Below, in pieces: positions 17,026-25,351 of a stretch of DNA of 64,000 nucleotides. The first letter of the stretch is position 1. Each line of letters starts with the position of its first letter. The stretch comes from JALZKA01 sp963786495 (GTDB lineage Bacteria; Actinomycetota; Thermoleophilia; Solirubrobacterales; 70-9). The notes under the pieces are model-generated. The model saw only the letters and a program-made list of their open reading frames with translations, did not search any database and was not told where the DNA came from. The stretch is from NCBI GenBank assembly GCA_963786495.1, contig CAWAZL010000002.1:558001-622000 (forward strand), in the 5' to 3' direction. A program made the position numbers and the translations under genes.

Positions 17026-18021
17026 ATGGCGGAAGACCAGCGACCCACCCGGCGGCCCTCGATTGCCGCTCGCCTCCTCGGCGGCGGAGCCCGGACCGCC
17101 AGCGCGATCTCCGAGGCGACAGGCATCGACGACGCGCTCGATCTGGCGACTGAGGAAGCCATCGTGCGGGCGCTCGAAAGCCCGGCGGTGGAACGGGCGC
17201 TGGTCAGGGTGCTTGAAGGGCCGGCAATAGAAGAGGCGGTGGAGCGGCTCCTCGCGAGCCCAGCCGTGGAGCGGGCCGCGATCAACGCGCTGGACAGCCC
17301 GCTGGTCGACAAGGTCTGGGACCGGCTGCTCCAGAGCGACGAGGCGCAGAAGCTGGTCGAGAGAGTCGCCGAAGCTCCCGAGGTACGGGCTGCCATCACC
17401 CAGCAGGGAGTTGGACTGCTGGAAGACCTTGGTCGCCAGATCCGCCGCATCGCCCACCGGCTCGACGGCGTTTTCGAGTCCGTTGCTCGCCGCCTCACGT
17501 TCAAGGATCAGCGCACCGACAAGACCGACAACGCCGGACTGGTCACTCGGGCACTCGCGCTGGCAGTCGATGTTGGTCTGGTGAACCTTGCCTTCTTCGC
17601 CCTTTCGGCCCTGTTCGACTGGGCGCTTTCCGCGGTGACGCAATGGAACACGGGCGCCGGCTACGCGATCGCGACGGGGATCGCGTTCTACGTGATCCTG
17701 ATCTCTTCTTACCTCATGTTCTTCTGGACCCTCACCGGCCAGACACCCGGGATGCGGTTCCTTGGGATCAGGCTCGACGACTACGACGGCACCCCGAGCC
17801 TCTCGCCTCGCACCGCGTTCCGGCGCTTGGTCGGCATGGTGTTGGCGGCGATCCCGTTCTTTGCCGGGTACTTCGTGGTGCTCTTCTCCGAGCGCCGTCG
17901 CGGGCTTCACGACCGGATCGCCCGCACCGAGGTCATCCTCGTGGACCGCCGGGGCAATCCCGAATCCGCGGATTTGAGAGCCGAGGCGCACCTAGAAGAA
18001 AAAGCCCGCACCAAGGGCTGA
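17026..18021 (+). CDS. RDD-family membrane protein with a helical N-terminal repeat region
   Basis: A 331-residue protein. Residues 1-130 are soluble and helical and contain degenerate repeats of the form (ALESPAVERAL, VLEGPAIEEAV, LLASPAVERAA, ALDSPLVDKVW). Residues about 170-300 are an RDD domain: three membrane segments with the Arg and paired Asp/Asn positions (LVTRALALAVDVGLVN), then TGQTPGMRFLGIRL and RRGLHDRIARTEVI. RDD proteins are sometimes ion or small-solute transporters, but this one's function is unknown. The N-terminal repeat region resembles nothing I can name. It converges on the fibre-like gene. Confidence 0.78.
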   Translation: MAEDQRPTRRPSIAARLLGGGARTASAISEATGIDDALDLATEEAIVRALESPAVERALVRVLEGPAIEEAVERLLASPAVERAAINALDSPLVDKVWDRLLQSDEAQKLVERVAEAPEVRAAITQQGVGLLEDLGRQIRRIAHRLDGVFESVARRLTFKDQRTDKTDNAGLVTRALALAVDVGLVNLAFFALSALFDWALSAVTQWNTGAGYAIATGIAFYVILISSYLMFFWTLTGQTPGMRFLGIRLDDYDGTPSLSPRTAFRRLVGMVLAAIPFFAGYFVVLFSERRRGLHDRIARTEVILVDRRGNPESADLRAEAHLEEKARTKG

Positions 18022-18124
18022 CCTCGTGCCCCCGTGAAGCCCGTGGTCTGGTTCGTGACTTCGGCTCGGGTTGCGTCTTGCTGCTCGTGTTGCCGTGCCT
18101 AGGCCTGGTGTGGCTCACGCGGGA

Positions 18125-18140
18125 CCCGGCCTAGGCCGGG
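18125..18140. terminator. Bidirectional terminator-like palindrome between convergent genes
   Basis: CCCGGCCTAGGCCGGG is a perfect 16-bp palindrome (effective stem of 6 bp with a CTAG loop). It lies between the stops of the RDD gene (18021) and the fibre-like gene (18175). The rest of this roughly 150-bp gap holds no gene that I can see. Confidence 0.5.
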
Positions 18141-18174
18141 CCCCGCGCCTCGGTCGGGTCCTGCCGGCCGAAGC

Positions 18175-19275
18175 TCAGCAGAGCGCCGCCAGGGTGAACG
18201 GCCGATCGTCGTCGACATTCGTTGCTCCCGCGCCCGAGGGCGTCGCGGTGCGGACGAACACAGTCGCGCCTGTTGCGCCTGCGATGGCGGAGCCGCTCCC
18301 ACTGCCGGGGTCGTTCGCGTCGGCGGTATTCACGGTTGCGATGAGCCCGCAGGAGCCAACGCTTTGCGTGAAGGTGATCGCGTAGCGACCCGTCCCGAAC
18401 TTCGAGATCGACGCCACCCCGGCGCCCGCGAGCTGAGTTCCATTGGCAGCAGCCTTGATCCACAGACGCGAGCCGAAGGCCTCACAAGTGACGCCGCCGG
18501 CGGCGGTCACGCTCTGGATCGCAGAGTGTGCTGCGCACGAGCTCGATACCCGCTTCTGGACCACAGCGCCATCGAGAGTCGCCTCATCAATGTCGGTGCC
18601 GGTGAGCGCGTTGTCCGCAACCTTCGCCGAATTGACCGCGTTACCCGCAATCGCAGGATTCGGGTAGGTGCCTGAGAGGTCGCCACCCGCAGCGCCGGAG
18701 GGCGCCGTGGAGTCGCTTGCGCAAGTCCAGGCGTTCGCGCCATTCGACTTCGCCACCTGGCCGTTGGTGCAACTTTGCGGGAGCCTGAACGGCGCCGCGA
18801 GGTCGATGGTCCCCGTGCTCGTGATCGGGCCTCCCGTGAGACCCGTGCCGGTGCTCACCTGAGTGACCGTCCCTGAGCTGCCGGCCGATCCACAGGTCAC
18901 GGTTCCGTCGGCGCCGACCGACTTGATCGCTTGATTTCCGGAACAGGTTCCCGTTACCCGCTGCTGGAAGGCAGACGGGTTCTGGCCGCCGAGCTGGCTC
19001 GAGTTCGATGCCAGGTCGGCCGCAGCCGCCGTAGGCACCTTCGCGAGCGAAGCCTCGTCGATCTGCGCGCCTCCGAGCGAGTCGGCGGCTACCCGATCAC
19101 CGGTGACGGCGCCTGGCGCGATGTCGGCATTTTTCACTTGACCGTTCTTGATGTGCTTCGACCTCACGCTGTTGGCGTCGAGGCCGGCCGCGTAGGCCCC
19201 GCCGCTGAGGGCGAGGAAGACGGCCACGTACCCGACGACGTTCGAACGGAGATGCTGGCTGATGTTGTTGCTCAT
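18175..19275 (-). CDS. Secreted fibre-like repeat protein, unknown function
   Basis: A 366-residue exported protein. After a short N-terminus, SNVVGYVAVFLALSGGAYAA forms the signal or anchor segment. The next 50 residues (LDANSVRSKHIKNGQVKNAD and IAPGAVTGDRVAADSLGGAQ) are degenerate repeats. A central stretch, GTVTQVSTGTGLTGGPITST, resembles the beta-rich shaft repeats of phage tail fibres and trimeric surface fibres. The last 130 residues form an unrecognised globular end with paired Cys. Low Lys/Arg content and high Ser/Thr/Gly/Ala fit an extracellular role. I link the N-terminal pattern with Thermoleophilia proteins from memory. It is 12 bp downstream of another secreted-protein gene. Confidence 0.7.
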   Translation of the reverse strand: MSNNISQHLRSNVVGYVAVFLALSGGAYAAGLDANSVRSKHIKNGQVKNADIAPGAVTGDRVAADSLGGAQIDEASLAKVPTAAAADLASNSSQLGGQNPSAFQQRVTGTCSGNQAIKSVGADGTVTCGSAGSSGTVTQVSTGTGLTGGPITSTGTIDLAAPFRLPQSCTNGQVAKSNGANAWTCASDSTAPSGAAGGDLSGTYPNPAIAGNAVNSAKVADNALTGTDIDEATLDGAVVQKRVSSSCAAHSAIQSVTAAGGVTCEAFGSRLWIKAAANGTQLAGAGVASISKFGTGRYAITFTQSVGSCGLIATVNTADANDPGSGSGSAIAGATGATVFVRTATPSGAGATNVDDDRPFTLAALC

Positions 19276-19287
19276 GGTGTTTCCTCC

Positions 19288-20001
19288 CTAACCGATTTCG
19301 GTCCAGACATAGGTCTCGAGGCAACCGACTACCTCGAGATTTCCGTTCTTGCGTTGGTGCTGTGGGGCACCGAAGGTGCTGCCCACTCGCGCCTGGTACT
19401 GACCCGAGACCGGTCCCGAGGTGGAGACTGTCCAGCCGCCGTTCTCGTCGGTGTAGGCGGATCCAACGTATTCGCCCGATGGGTACTTCGTCACCTCGAT
19501 GCTGCGGTACGGGCCGGCGCACTCCTGCTCCGGCGAGCCGAGCGTCCCAGTGAACGCCGAGTCGCCGTAGTCGAAGTCGAAGCGGTCGAGCTCCCCGTCA
19601 ACGAAGCGGACGTCGGCGGTCGCTTCCTCGCAGACCTTCTTGTTCTTCCCCGAGCCAATCCGCTTACGAAGAGCCGTGACCTCGTAGCCACCAGTCTGGG
19701 GAATCTGCTCGGAAACTCCCAGAGGAATCTGGAAGCGCCCGTCGCTCAGGCTCTTGGTCTCTCCGCCGCCGGCAGCGTGTCGAGCCAGCGCCTCGACTTT
19801 CCGCCCCTTCGTGCATGCCTTCTCCGTGCTTGACAGCTCACCAGCGACAAACCCGGTTTCGACGCCAGGGTCCAGGACCAGCAGCGCCAGCTTCGTCTTG
19901 ACGCTATCGCCGGCCACCGCGGGCGTTGCACACGCCAGGGCCGCCAGGATTATCGCTGCTGGTACAAGCAGTCCGCGTCCGATTCGATATTTCCCATTCA
20001 T
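19288..20001 (-). CDS. Secreted protein of unknown function
   Basis: An exported protein of about 237 residues. The start MNGKYRIGRGLLVPAAIILA at 20001 is chosen because GGGGAG sits 8 bases upstream; frames starting at 20016 or 20049 lack this. The signal peptide ends near ATPAVAGDS. The mature part has Cys residues that could form two or three disulfides and a repeated look of beta strands (GGYEVTALRKRI, NGGWTVSTSGPVSGQYQARV), as in small Ig-like or transthyretin-like domains. No family is recognised. It probably shares a transcript with the fibre-like gene after it and the small membrane protein gene before it. Confidence 0.6.
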   Translation of the reverse strand: MNGKYRIGRGLLVPAAIILAALACATPAVAGDSVKTKLALLVLDPGVETGFVAGELSSTEKACTKGRKVEALARHAAGGGETKSLSDGRFQIPLGVSEQIPQTGGYEVTALRKRIGSGKNKKVCEEATADVRFVDGELDRFDFDYGDSAFTGTLGSPEQECAGPYRSIEVTKYPSGEYVGSAYTDENGGWTVSTSGPVSGQYQARVGSTFGAPQHQRKNGNLEVVGCLETYVWTEIG

Positions 20002-20021
20002 CGTCTTACTCCCCATCGCGT

Positions 20022-20312
20022 TCAACTGACGGCGCTCACCAGCGTCCAAACGGCGGTCATCGCGAGCATCGCGGCGGCGATGACCATCGCGGCCGTCGCC
20101 ATGCCGGTGCCGTTGCCGTCACGGCGTGCCGGAAGTGCGAGGGCGATCGCCGCGATGGCGAGCGGACAGCCGATGACGAAACCGGCACCGTCGAATAGAT
20201 CCCACGCAAGAGTCGAACCGGGAACGGACAGGATCGCGAGCGTGAGTGCGATCCCGGGATAGGTGGCTCTGGCATCGAGGTCGATGCCGGGCCGTGAGGT
20301 CGTTGATTCCAT
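20022..20312 (-). CDS. Small membrane protein, unknown function
   Basis: A 96-residue protein with three hydrophobic stretches (about 18-33 PGIALTLAILSVPGS, 42-60 GAGFVIGCPLAIAAIALALP, 71-93 ATAAMVIAAAMLAMTAVWTL). An AAGGAGCG ribosome site lies 9 bases before ATG 20312. The layout resembles small DUF4190-like membrane proteins, but I cannot confirm the family. It heads the minus-strand run into the two secreted-protein genes. Confidence 0.6.
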   Translation of the reverse strand: MESTTSRPGIDLDARATYPGIALTLAILSVPGSTLAWDLFDGAGFVIGCPLAIAAIALALPARRDGNGTGMATAAMVIAAAMLAMTAVWTLVSAVS

Positions 20313-20436
20313 GAGAGTCGCTCCTTGCGGGTCGATTGCGGGTTACAAGGACGACGCTAAGCCCGCCTCGAGCCCCACACATCGCGGCGAGTACCGGACC
20401 ATCGTCCGCGCCGCCACCGAACCTGTTTGCGAGCTA

Positions 20437-21078
20437 CTACTGAGCGCCGAGGTACGAAAGAACGGCGAGCACCCGCCGATGGCCGCTCTCCTCGCCCCGA
20501 AGGGAGAGCTTTTGGAACACGCTTCGCGTGTGGCTCTCAACGGTCCGCTCGGTCAACACCAGACGTTCGGCGATGCCGGCGTTGGTCAGGCCTTCCGCCA
20601 TGAGCGACAGGACTTCGAGCTCGCGCGGCGTGAGCTCGGCGAGTTCAACGCCCACCTTGTCGCCCGAGACCAGGGTCGCTACGACCTGCGGGTCCAGAGC
20701 GGACCCGCCGGCCGCGACTCGCTCGGCTGCGTCCATGAACTCGCCGACATTCAGAACCCGGTCCTTGAGGAGGTAGCCGAAGCCACGATCAGAGACCAAG
20801 CTCACTGCACCCGTGAGCTCAATGTGCTGTGACAAAACCAGCACGCCGACTTCGGGGTGCGCGCCGCGAATCCAGTGCGCAGCCTTGATCCCTTCGTCCG
20901 TGAATGTAGGCGGCATCCTTACATCGACCACGCTCAGGTCGGGCGCGTGCTCGGAGACTGCGGCGCGGAGGCGATCCGCGTTGTCGACGCTCGCGACGAC
21001 ATCGTGTCCGGCGTCTTCGAAGAGGCGCACGAGTCCCTCTCTGAGAAGCGCCTGATCCTCGGCGATGACTACCCGCAC
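20437..21078 (-). CDS. NarL/LuxR-type response regulator
   Basis: A 213-residue two-component response regulator. The receiver domain (1-120) has the acidic pair at 7-8 (AEDQ), phospho-acceptor Asp52 in VVDVRMPP, Ser/Thr in VLVLSQH and Lys in YLLKDRV. The C-terminal LuxR helix-turn-helix is ELTPRELEVLSLMAEGLTNA followed by GIAERLVLTERTVESH. GTG 21078 overlaps the end of the histidine kinase gene by ten bases, so kinase and regulator form a coupled pair. Target genes are unknown; the secreted-protein genes immediately downstream on the same strand are candidates. Confidence 0.92.
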   Translation of the reverse strand: MRVVIAEDQALLREGLVRLFEDAGHDVVASVDNADRLRAAVSEHAPDLSVVDVRMPPTFTDEGIKAAHWIRGAHPEVGVLVLSQHIELTGAVSLVSDRGFGYLLKDRVLNVGEFMDAAERVAAGGSALDPQVVATLVSGDKVGVELAELTPRELEVLSLMAEGLTNAGIAERLVLTERTVESHTRSVFQKLSLRGEESGHRRVLAVLSYLGAQ

Positions 21079-23066
21079 GGAAACTCCGCTCGCAACTCGG
21101 TCCCCTGGCCGTACGCGCTTGACACGCCGAAGCTTCCGCCGGTGGCCGCGACGCGGTCGGCCAAGCCTGTCAGCCCCGACCCGTTGCTGGGCGCGGCGCC
21201 CCCGCTGCCGTCGTCTGTCACCGTCAGAAGCAGCGCGCCAGACTCGCGTGAGGCTCGGATGCGGACCGAGCGCGCGCCCGAGTGCTTTGCGGCGTTGGCA
21301 AGCGCTTCAGAGGCAACGAAATAGGCGGCGGCTTCAACCTCGTCTGCGAACCGCTCGGACGTAACGTCCACGTCCGTGGCAATTGGCGACCGAGAGGCCA
21401 GGTCGGCAAGGGCGGGAGCAAGGCCACCGTCGAGCATGCCTGGCCGCACTCCCCGGGCCAGTTCTCGAAGCTCGCCGATTGCATCCGCGAGACCGCCAAC
21501 GGCGCTGTCCAGCCCCGCTCGAGCGCCGTCGTTCGTGTCGAGACCCTGTTGCAGATGGCGCAGATCCAGGCCGATCGATACGAGGCGCTGCTGTGCACCG
21601 TCATGCAGGTCGCGCTCGAGCCGCCGCCGCTCCTCATGGGTCGCCGAGACGATGCGGGCGCGAGACGCCTTCACCTCGGCGAGCTGGCGCCGCACCTCGA
21701 CTCTCAGGCGCGCGACCTCGATCGCAAGCCCCGCACGCGAGATGACGTCATCCGAGGAAGCGCTCTTTTCTTCTGAGGTGGCCCGATGCACCACCGTACC
21801 GAGCATCAGGTCGCCGCGCCGAACCGGTGTCTGGACGGCTTGGGAACCGGGAAGGTCGGCGACCGCGCCAGTCGTATCCGCATGGACCCCTTCGTCCGAT
21901 AGCCAGAAGAAGACGCGGAGAGTGGGGTCGCGCAATGCCTCTGCCAGGACCCTCTCGATCGCCTCCGGCTCGACCTCCCCCGCTTTCAGCTGCTCGAGGA
22001 ACGCGTCCACCCGTTGCAGGGCTTCGTAGCGAGCCCGATTGAAATGGCGGTCTACGGCCTCCTGCAGCCAGGAGCGTAGGGGCCTGAAGGCGAGCGTGAC
22101 CGCAAGCGTCGCCGCCGCTGTGGTGACCGGCGAGTCACCGCCAATGGCCACTCCTCCCAGAAGGATGATGGCAATGAAAGTCGTGGCGAGCAGGACCGTC
22201 AGAAGGACGTAGAGAACGGTCGCCGAGATCAGCCTGTCGATGTCGTAGAGCCGGTACCGCGTAACGGCGACCCCGATCGCCGCTGGGATCAGCACGAGTG
22301 TCACTCCGATCGAGAGCCCGGTGGCCAGTCCGGGCGCATCTCCGGTGCCTCCGGCATCGAAGGTTCCGATCACAATTGAGATCGGGATCATCACACCAGC
22401 CAGCGCAAGCCATTTGACCTGTTGGCGCTCCACCCCTTCCGAGCGGCGGAACCGGACGACGAGCGCCACCACCCCACCGATCAGGGTCACGAACATCCCA
22501 AGCAGCCCGACGTTCTGCAAGAGAGCGGAAGGCCCGTCGCCGAGAACGGCGAACGGCTCCGCCTCATATGGGTCATCGAGCGGTTCATTGCCGAGGAAGC
22601 CACCGATGAGCATGAGGCCGAATGAGACGACCCCAATCCAAGCCAGCACCCTCCAACGTGGGCCGGGGAGCCGCCCGTCGGGGAAGACATAGGCGAGGGC
22701 GACGATCCATGCGAATAAGAGGGGCCAGCAGGACGTGTCCCACACGGCCGCCAGCTGCTCTCCGGCCTGCGCCCCCGGTTTATTCAGTGACCAGATGGCG
22801 TAGGTCGCGGCGATACCTGACAGGCACAGGGAGACGCCGTTGGCGACCAAGAGCCATGCGATCGTGTTCCCGGGGCGGCGAAGCTGGATGACAAGACCGA
22901 CTCCGACCGATGCGAGCATTGCGGTGACGTAGACGATGGTCTCGGACAGCGGTGCGGGTTCTCCCCAGCTCGAGTTGTCGAGATAAAGCATCAGCCCCAA
23001 ACTGGCGAGCACGAAAACGAGCGCCGCCCATGCCGCTTGCCGCGAACCCCTCATCCGCGGCATCAT
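21069..23066 (-). CDS. Sensor histidine kinase, HisKA_3 type, membrane-bound
   Basis: A kinase of about 665 residues, partner of the response regulator it overlaps. From ATG 23066 the N-terminal 250 residues contain seven or eight membrane helices, interrupted by a cytoplasmic loop after helix 4. A GAF-like region follows (LRVFFWLSDEGVHADTTGAV). The dimerisation helix has the phospho-acceptor His in EERRRLERDLHDGAQQRL. The HATPase_c domain has the N-box ASEALANAAKHSG and the G-box DDGSGGA and GSGLTGLADR. GGTGGGG lies just before the ATG pair. An in-frame extension to 23213 overlaps the promoter-side gap and is low-complexity Arg/Ser, so it is rejected. Confidence 0.88.
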   Translation of the reverse strand: MMPRMRGSRQAAWAALVFVLASLGLMLYLDNSSWGEPAPLSETIVYVTAMLASVGVGLVIQLRRPGNTIAWLLVANGVSLCLSGIAATYAIWSLNKPGAQAGEQLAAVWDTSCWPLLFAWIVALAYVFPDGRLPGPRWRVLAWIGVVSFGLMLIGGFLGNEPLDDPYEAEPFAVLGDGPSALLQNVGLLGMFVTLIGGVVALVVRFRRSEGVERQQVKWLALAGVMIPISIVIGTFDAGGTGDAPGLATGLSIGVTLVLIPAAIGVAVTRYRLYDIDRLISATVLYVLLTVLLATTFIAIILLGGVAIGGDSPVTTAAATLAVTLAFRPLRSWLQEAVDRHFNRARYEALQRVDAFLEQLKAGEVEPEAIERVLAEALRDPTLRVFFWLSDEGVHADTTGAVADLPGSQAVQTPVRRGDLMLGTVVHRATSEEKSASSDDVISRAGLAIEVARLRVEVRRQLAEVKASRARIVSATHEERRRLERDLHDGAQQRLVSIGLDLRHLQQGLDTNDGARAGLDSAVGGLADAIGELRELARGVRPGMLDGGLAPALADLASRSPIATDVDVTSERFADEVEAAAYFVASEALANAAKHSGARSVRIRASRESGALLLTVTDDGSGGAAPSNGSGLTGLADRVAATGGSFGVSSAYGQGTELRAEFPCG

Positions 23067-23130
23067 CCCCCACCGGTCATCGTGCGTGCAACCGTACGAG
23101 TACCGAACTTGCGTCCGATCGAGCCGGACC

Positions 23131-23565
23131 CTATCGGCGCTGATCGAGCTCCGGCGGCAGCGCCTGCGGGCCGTCCGGGTACATGAACTCGAGCAGCTCA
23201 TCTGACATCTCAAGGGTGCTGGTGACGGCCTCGGGCGGAGCGCCGACGACTAGCCAGAGCTGATCGCCGTCGGTGTCGTTGAAGAGCTGGCGGACGTCGC
23301 CCGGCTCGATCAGGAGCGCGGCCCGCGGCTCGAGCGTGAGGACCTCCTCCTCGATCCGCACCCGACCCGTTCCCTCGAGCAGGACGTAGAGCTCCTCCTG
23401 GTCCGGGTGGCGATGCTTGGTCGAAGCCTGGCCTGGCTCCAGGCGCCAGAGCCGCGCCCCGAGGGTCGACGCCTCGAGCTGCTTCGCGAGGTCCGTGTTG
23501 AGGACCTTCATCTGGTTCGATCGCCGCCAGAACTGGTCGGCCTCGTCGAGCCGGCGGTACGCCAA
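23131..23565 (-). CDS. Cupin-domain protein
   Basis: A single-domain cupin of about 144 residues. The metal-site motifs are PGQASTKHRHPDQEELYVLL (the G(X)5HXH(X)3-4E(X)6G form; His, His and Glu are present) and EPGDVRQLFNDTDGDQLWLV, which lacks the usual second-motif His (GDVRQLFN in place of GxxxHxxxN). TTG 23565 lies two bases from the lpd stop and begins MAYRRLDEADQFWRRSNQ. ATG 23511 is the alternative. Its position right after lpd suggests co-transcription with the pyruvate dehydrogenase operon. No substrate or function is assigned. Confidence 0.72.
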   Translation of the reverse strand: MAYRRLDEADQFWRRSNQMKVLNTDLAKQLEASTLGARLWRLEPGQASTKHRHPDQEELYVLLEGTGRVRIEEEVLTLEPRAALLIEPGDVRQLFNDTDGDQLWLVVGAPPEAVTSTLEMSDELLEFMYPDGPQALPPELDQRR

Positions 23566-23566
23566 G

Positions 23567-25351
23567 TCAGCTCTTCTTCGGCGCGTAGAGGTCGGTGATC
23601 GTGCCCTCGGCCATCTCCGCGGCGAACGCGACCGTCTCGGTGAGCGTCGGATGTGGATGGATGGTGAGCCCGATGTCCTCGGCGTCGGCGCCCATCTCCA
23701 TCGCCAGGCAGACCTCGGCAATCAGCTCGCCGGCGCTTGGGCCGACGATGCCTGCGCCGAGGATGCGGTTAGTGCCCGGCTCCGTGAGCAGCTTTGTCAG
23801 GCCTTCGGCTCGGCCGAGCGAGAGCGCGCGGCCCGAAGCCTGCCACGGGAACACTGCCTTCTCGAACTCCGTGCCCTCCTCCTTCGCCTCTATCTCGGTG
23901 AGGCCGCACCACGCGACCTCCGGGTCCGTGTATGCGACGGACGGAATCGCACGCGGCTCGAAGACCACGTCGTGGCCGGCGATGCGCTCGGACGCGACCT
24001 TGCCCTCGTGGGTCGCCTTGTGGGCCAGCATCGGCGCGCCGGTGATGTCGCCGATGGCGTAGATGTGCGAGACGTTCGTGCGCCGGTCGGGGCTGACCTG
24101 AATCTCGCCGCGGTCGTTCACCTCGACGCCCGAGGCCTCGAGGTCCAGGATGTCGCCGTTCGCCCGTCGGCCGACGGCAACCAGCACGCGGTCGAACGTG
24201 GCGTCCTTCGGCGCGTCGTCGCCCTCGAACTTGACCTTGACGCCGCCTTTTTGCGCTTCGGCGCTCGCAACCTTCGTGTTCAGATGAATCGCCTCGTACC
24301 GGTCGCCGACGCGCTTGGCGAGGGGCTTCACCAGGTCCGGGTCGCAGCCCGGGATGAGCTGGTCAGTCAACTCGACCACCGTCACCTTCGAGCCGAGCGC
24401 CTCATACACCGAAGCCATCTCGAGCCCGATGATCCCGCCGCCGATCACCAGCAGGGTCTCGGGAATCCCGGGAAGCTCAAGCGCACCCGTCGAGTCGACG
24501 ATCCGCTCGTCCTCGGGCAGATCGGGGAGCATGACGGCGCGGGAGCCTGCGGCGATGATCGCGTGGTCGAACTCGACCTTCTCGCCGTCCACGTCGAGCT
24601 CATTCGGCGACGTGAACTTCGCCTCGCCGTGGACGACGTTCACCTTGCGCCGCTTGGCAAGACCATCGAGCCCGCCGGTGAGCTTGCCGACAACCTCCTC
24701 CTTCCACGAGCGCAGCTTGTCGACATCAATCTCCGGATCGGAGAACGAGATGCCGAACTCAGCCGCGTCCTCAGCCTCGGCAAGCACCTTGGCAGCGTGG
24801 AGAAGAGCCTTGGAAGGAATGCAGCCCACATTGAGGCAAACCCCACCGATCACTTCATGCCGCTCAACCAGCGTCACTTCCAAACCGAGGTCGGCGGCAC
24901 GGAACGCAGCCGTGTACCCGCCGGGCCCCGACCCGACGACGACCACGCGCTTCCCCTCGGGCGTGGGTTCACCAGCGGCGACTGTGGGGTCAGGCACCTT
25001 GTCTGCTGCAGGCTCATCTGCCTCGGCAGCGTCGGAGCCAGACCCCGCATCGCGTGCGTCGGAGCCAGACCCCGCGCTCGGTTCTTCCTCCTCGCCACCC
25101 TCCGGCTCATCGCCGCCGTTGGAGCTCTCCAGCACCACGATCGGCGTGCCCTCGCTGACCTTGTCGTTGACGGAGACCAAGACCTCTTTCACCGTCCCTG
25201 CCTCAGGCGATGGCACGTCCATCGTCGCCTTGTCGGACTCCAGCGTGACCAGCGGCTGCTCGACCTCGACCTCGTCGCCGGCCGATACGTGGATCTCGAT
25301 GACGGGGACCTCGTCAAAATCGCCGATGTCCGGAACCTTGATCTCGCTCAA
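23567..25351 (-). CDS. lpd: Dihydrolipoyl dehydrogenase (E3) with an N-terminal lipoyl domain
   Basis: The E3 component (594 residues) that reoxidises dihydrolipoyl groups with NAD+. Residues 1-75 are a lipoyl domain with lipoylated Lys41 in ESDKATMD. Residues about 76-125 are a flexible acidic linker holding one copy of the 61-bp repeat. The rest is a full flavoprotein disulfide reductase: GSGPGGYTAAFRAADLG (FAD), redox pair GGVCLNVGCIPSK, IGGGIIGLEMA (NAD), YAIGDITGAPMLAHKA and the C-terminal HPHPTLTETVAFA with the catalytic His-Glu. TTG 25351 overlaps the aceF stop (TTGA). A lipoyl domain on E3 occurs in some bacteria and is not the commonest form. Confidence 0.93.
   Translation of the reverse strand: MSEIKVPDIGDFDEVPVIEIHVSAGDEVEVEQPLVTLESDKATMDVPSPEAGTVKEVLVSVNDKVSEGTPIVVLESSNGGDEPEGGEEEEPSAGSGSDARDAGSGSDAAEADEPAADKVPDPTVAAGEPTPEGKRVVVVGSGPGGYTAAFRAADLGLEVTLVERHEVIGGVCLNVGCIPSKALLHAAKVLAEAEDAAEFGISFSDPEIDVDKLRSWKEEVVGKLTGGLDGLAKRRKVNVVHGEAKFTSPNELDVDGEKVEFDHAIIAAGSRAVMLPDLPEDERIVDSTGALELPGIPETLLVIGGGIIGLEMASVYEALGSKVTVVELTDQLIPGCDPDLVKPLAKRVGDRYEAIHLNTKVASAEAQKGGVKVKFEGDDAPKDATFDRVLVAVGRRANGDILDLEASGVEVNDRGEIQVSPDRRTNVSHIYAIGDITGAPMLAHKATHEGKVASERIAGHDVVFEPRAIPSVAYTDPEVAWCGLTEIEAKEEGTEFEKAVFPWQASGRALSLGRAEGLTKLLTEPGTNRILGAGIVGPSAGELIAEVCLAMEMGADAEDIGLTIHPHPTLTETVAFAAEMAEGTITDLYAPKKS
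24986..25046. repeat. 61-bp coding repeat, copy A, in the lpd linker
   Basis: It is bounded by GGGGTCAGGCACC (24986-24998) and GGAGCCAGACCCC (25034-25046), which are complementary to each other at 11 of 13 positions. On the coding strand it encodes GSGSDAAEADEPAADKVPDP. A second right-end 13-mer at 25061-25073 follows after 14 bp, so the right end is duplicated here. Confidence 0.85.

Noticed and set aside
18175..19275. Prophage tail-fibre gene
   Set aside because: The shaft-like repeats are suggestive, but there are no capsid, tail, lysis or integrase genes nearby, and the N-terminus is a secretion signal.
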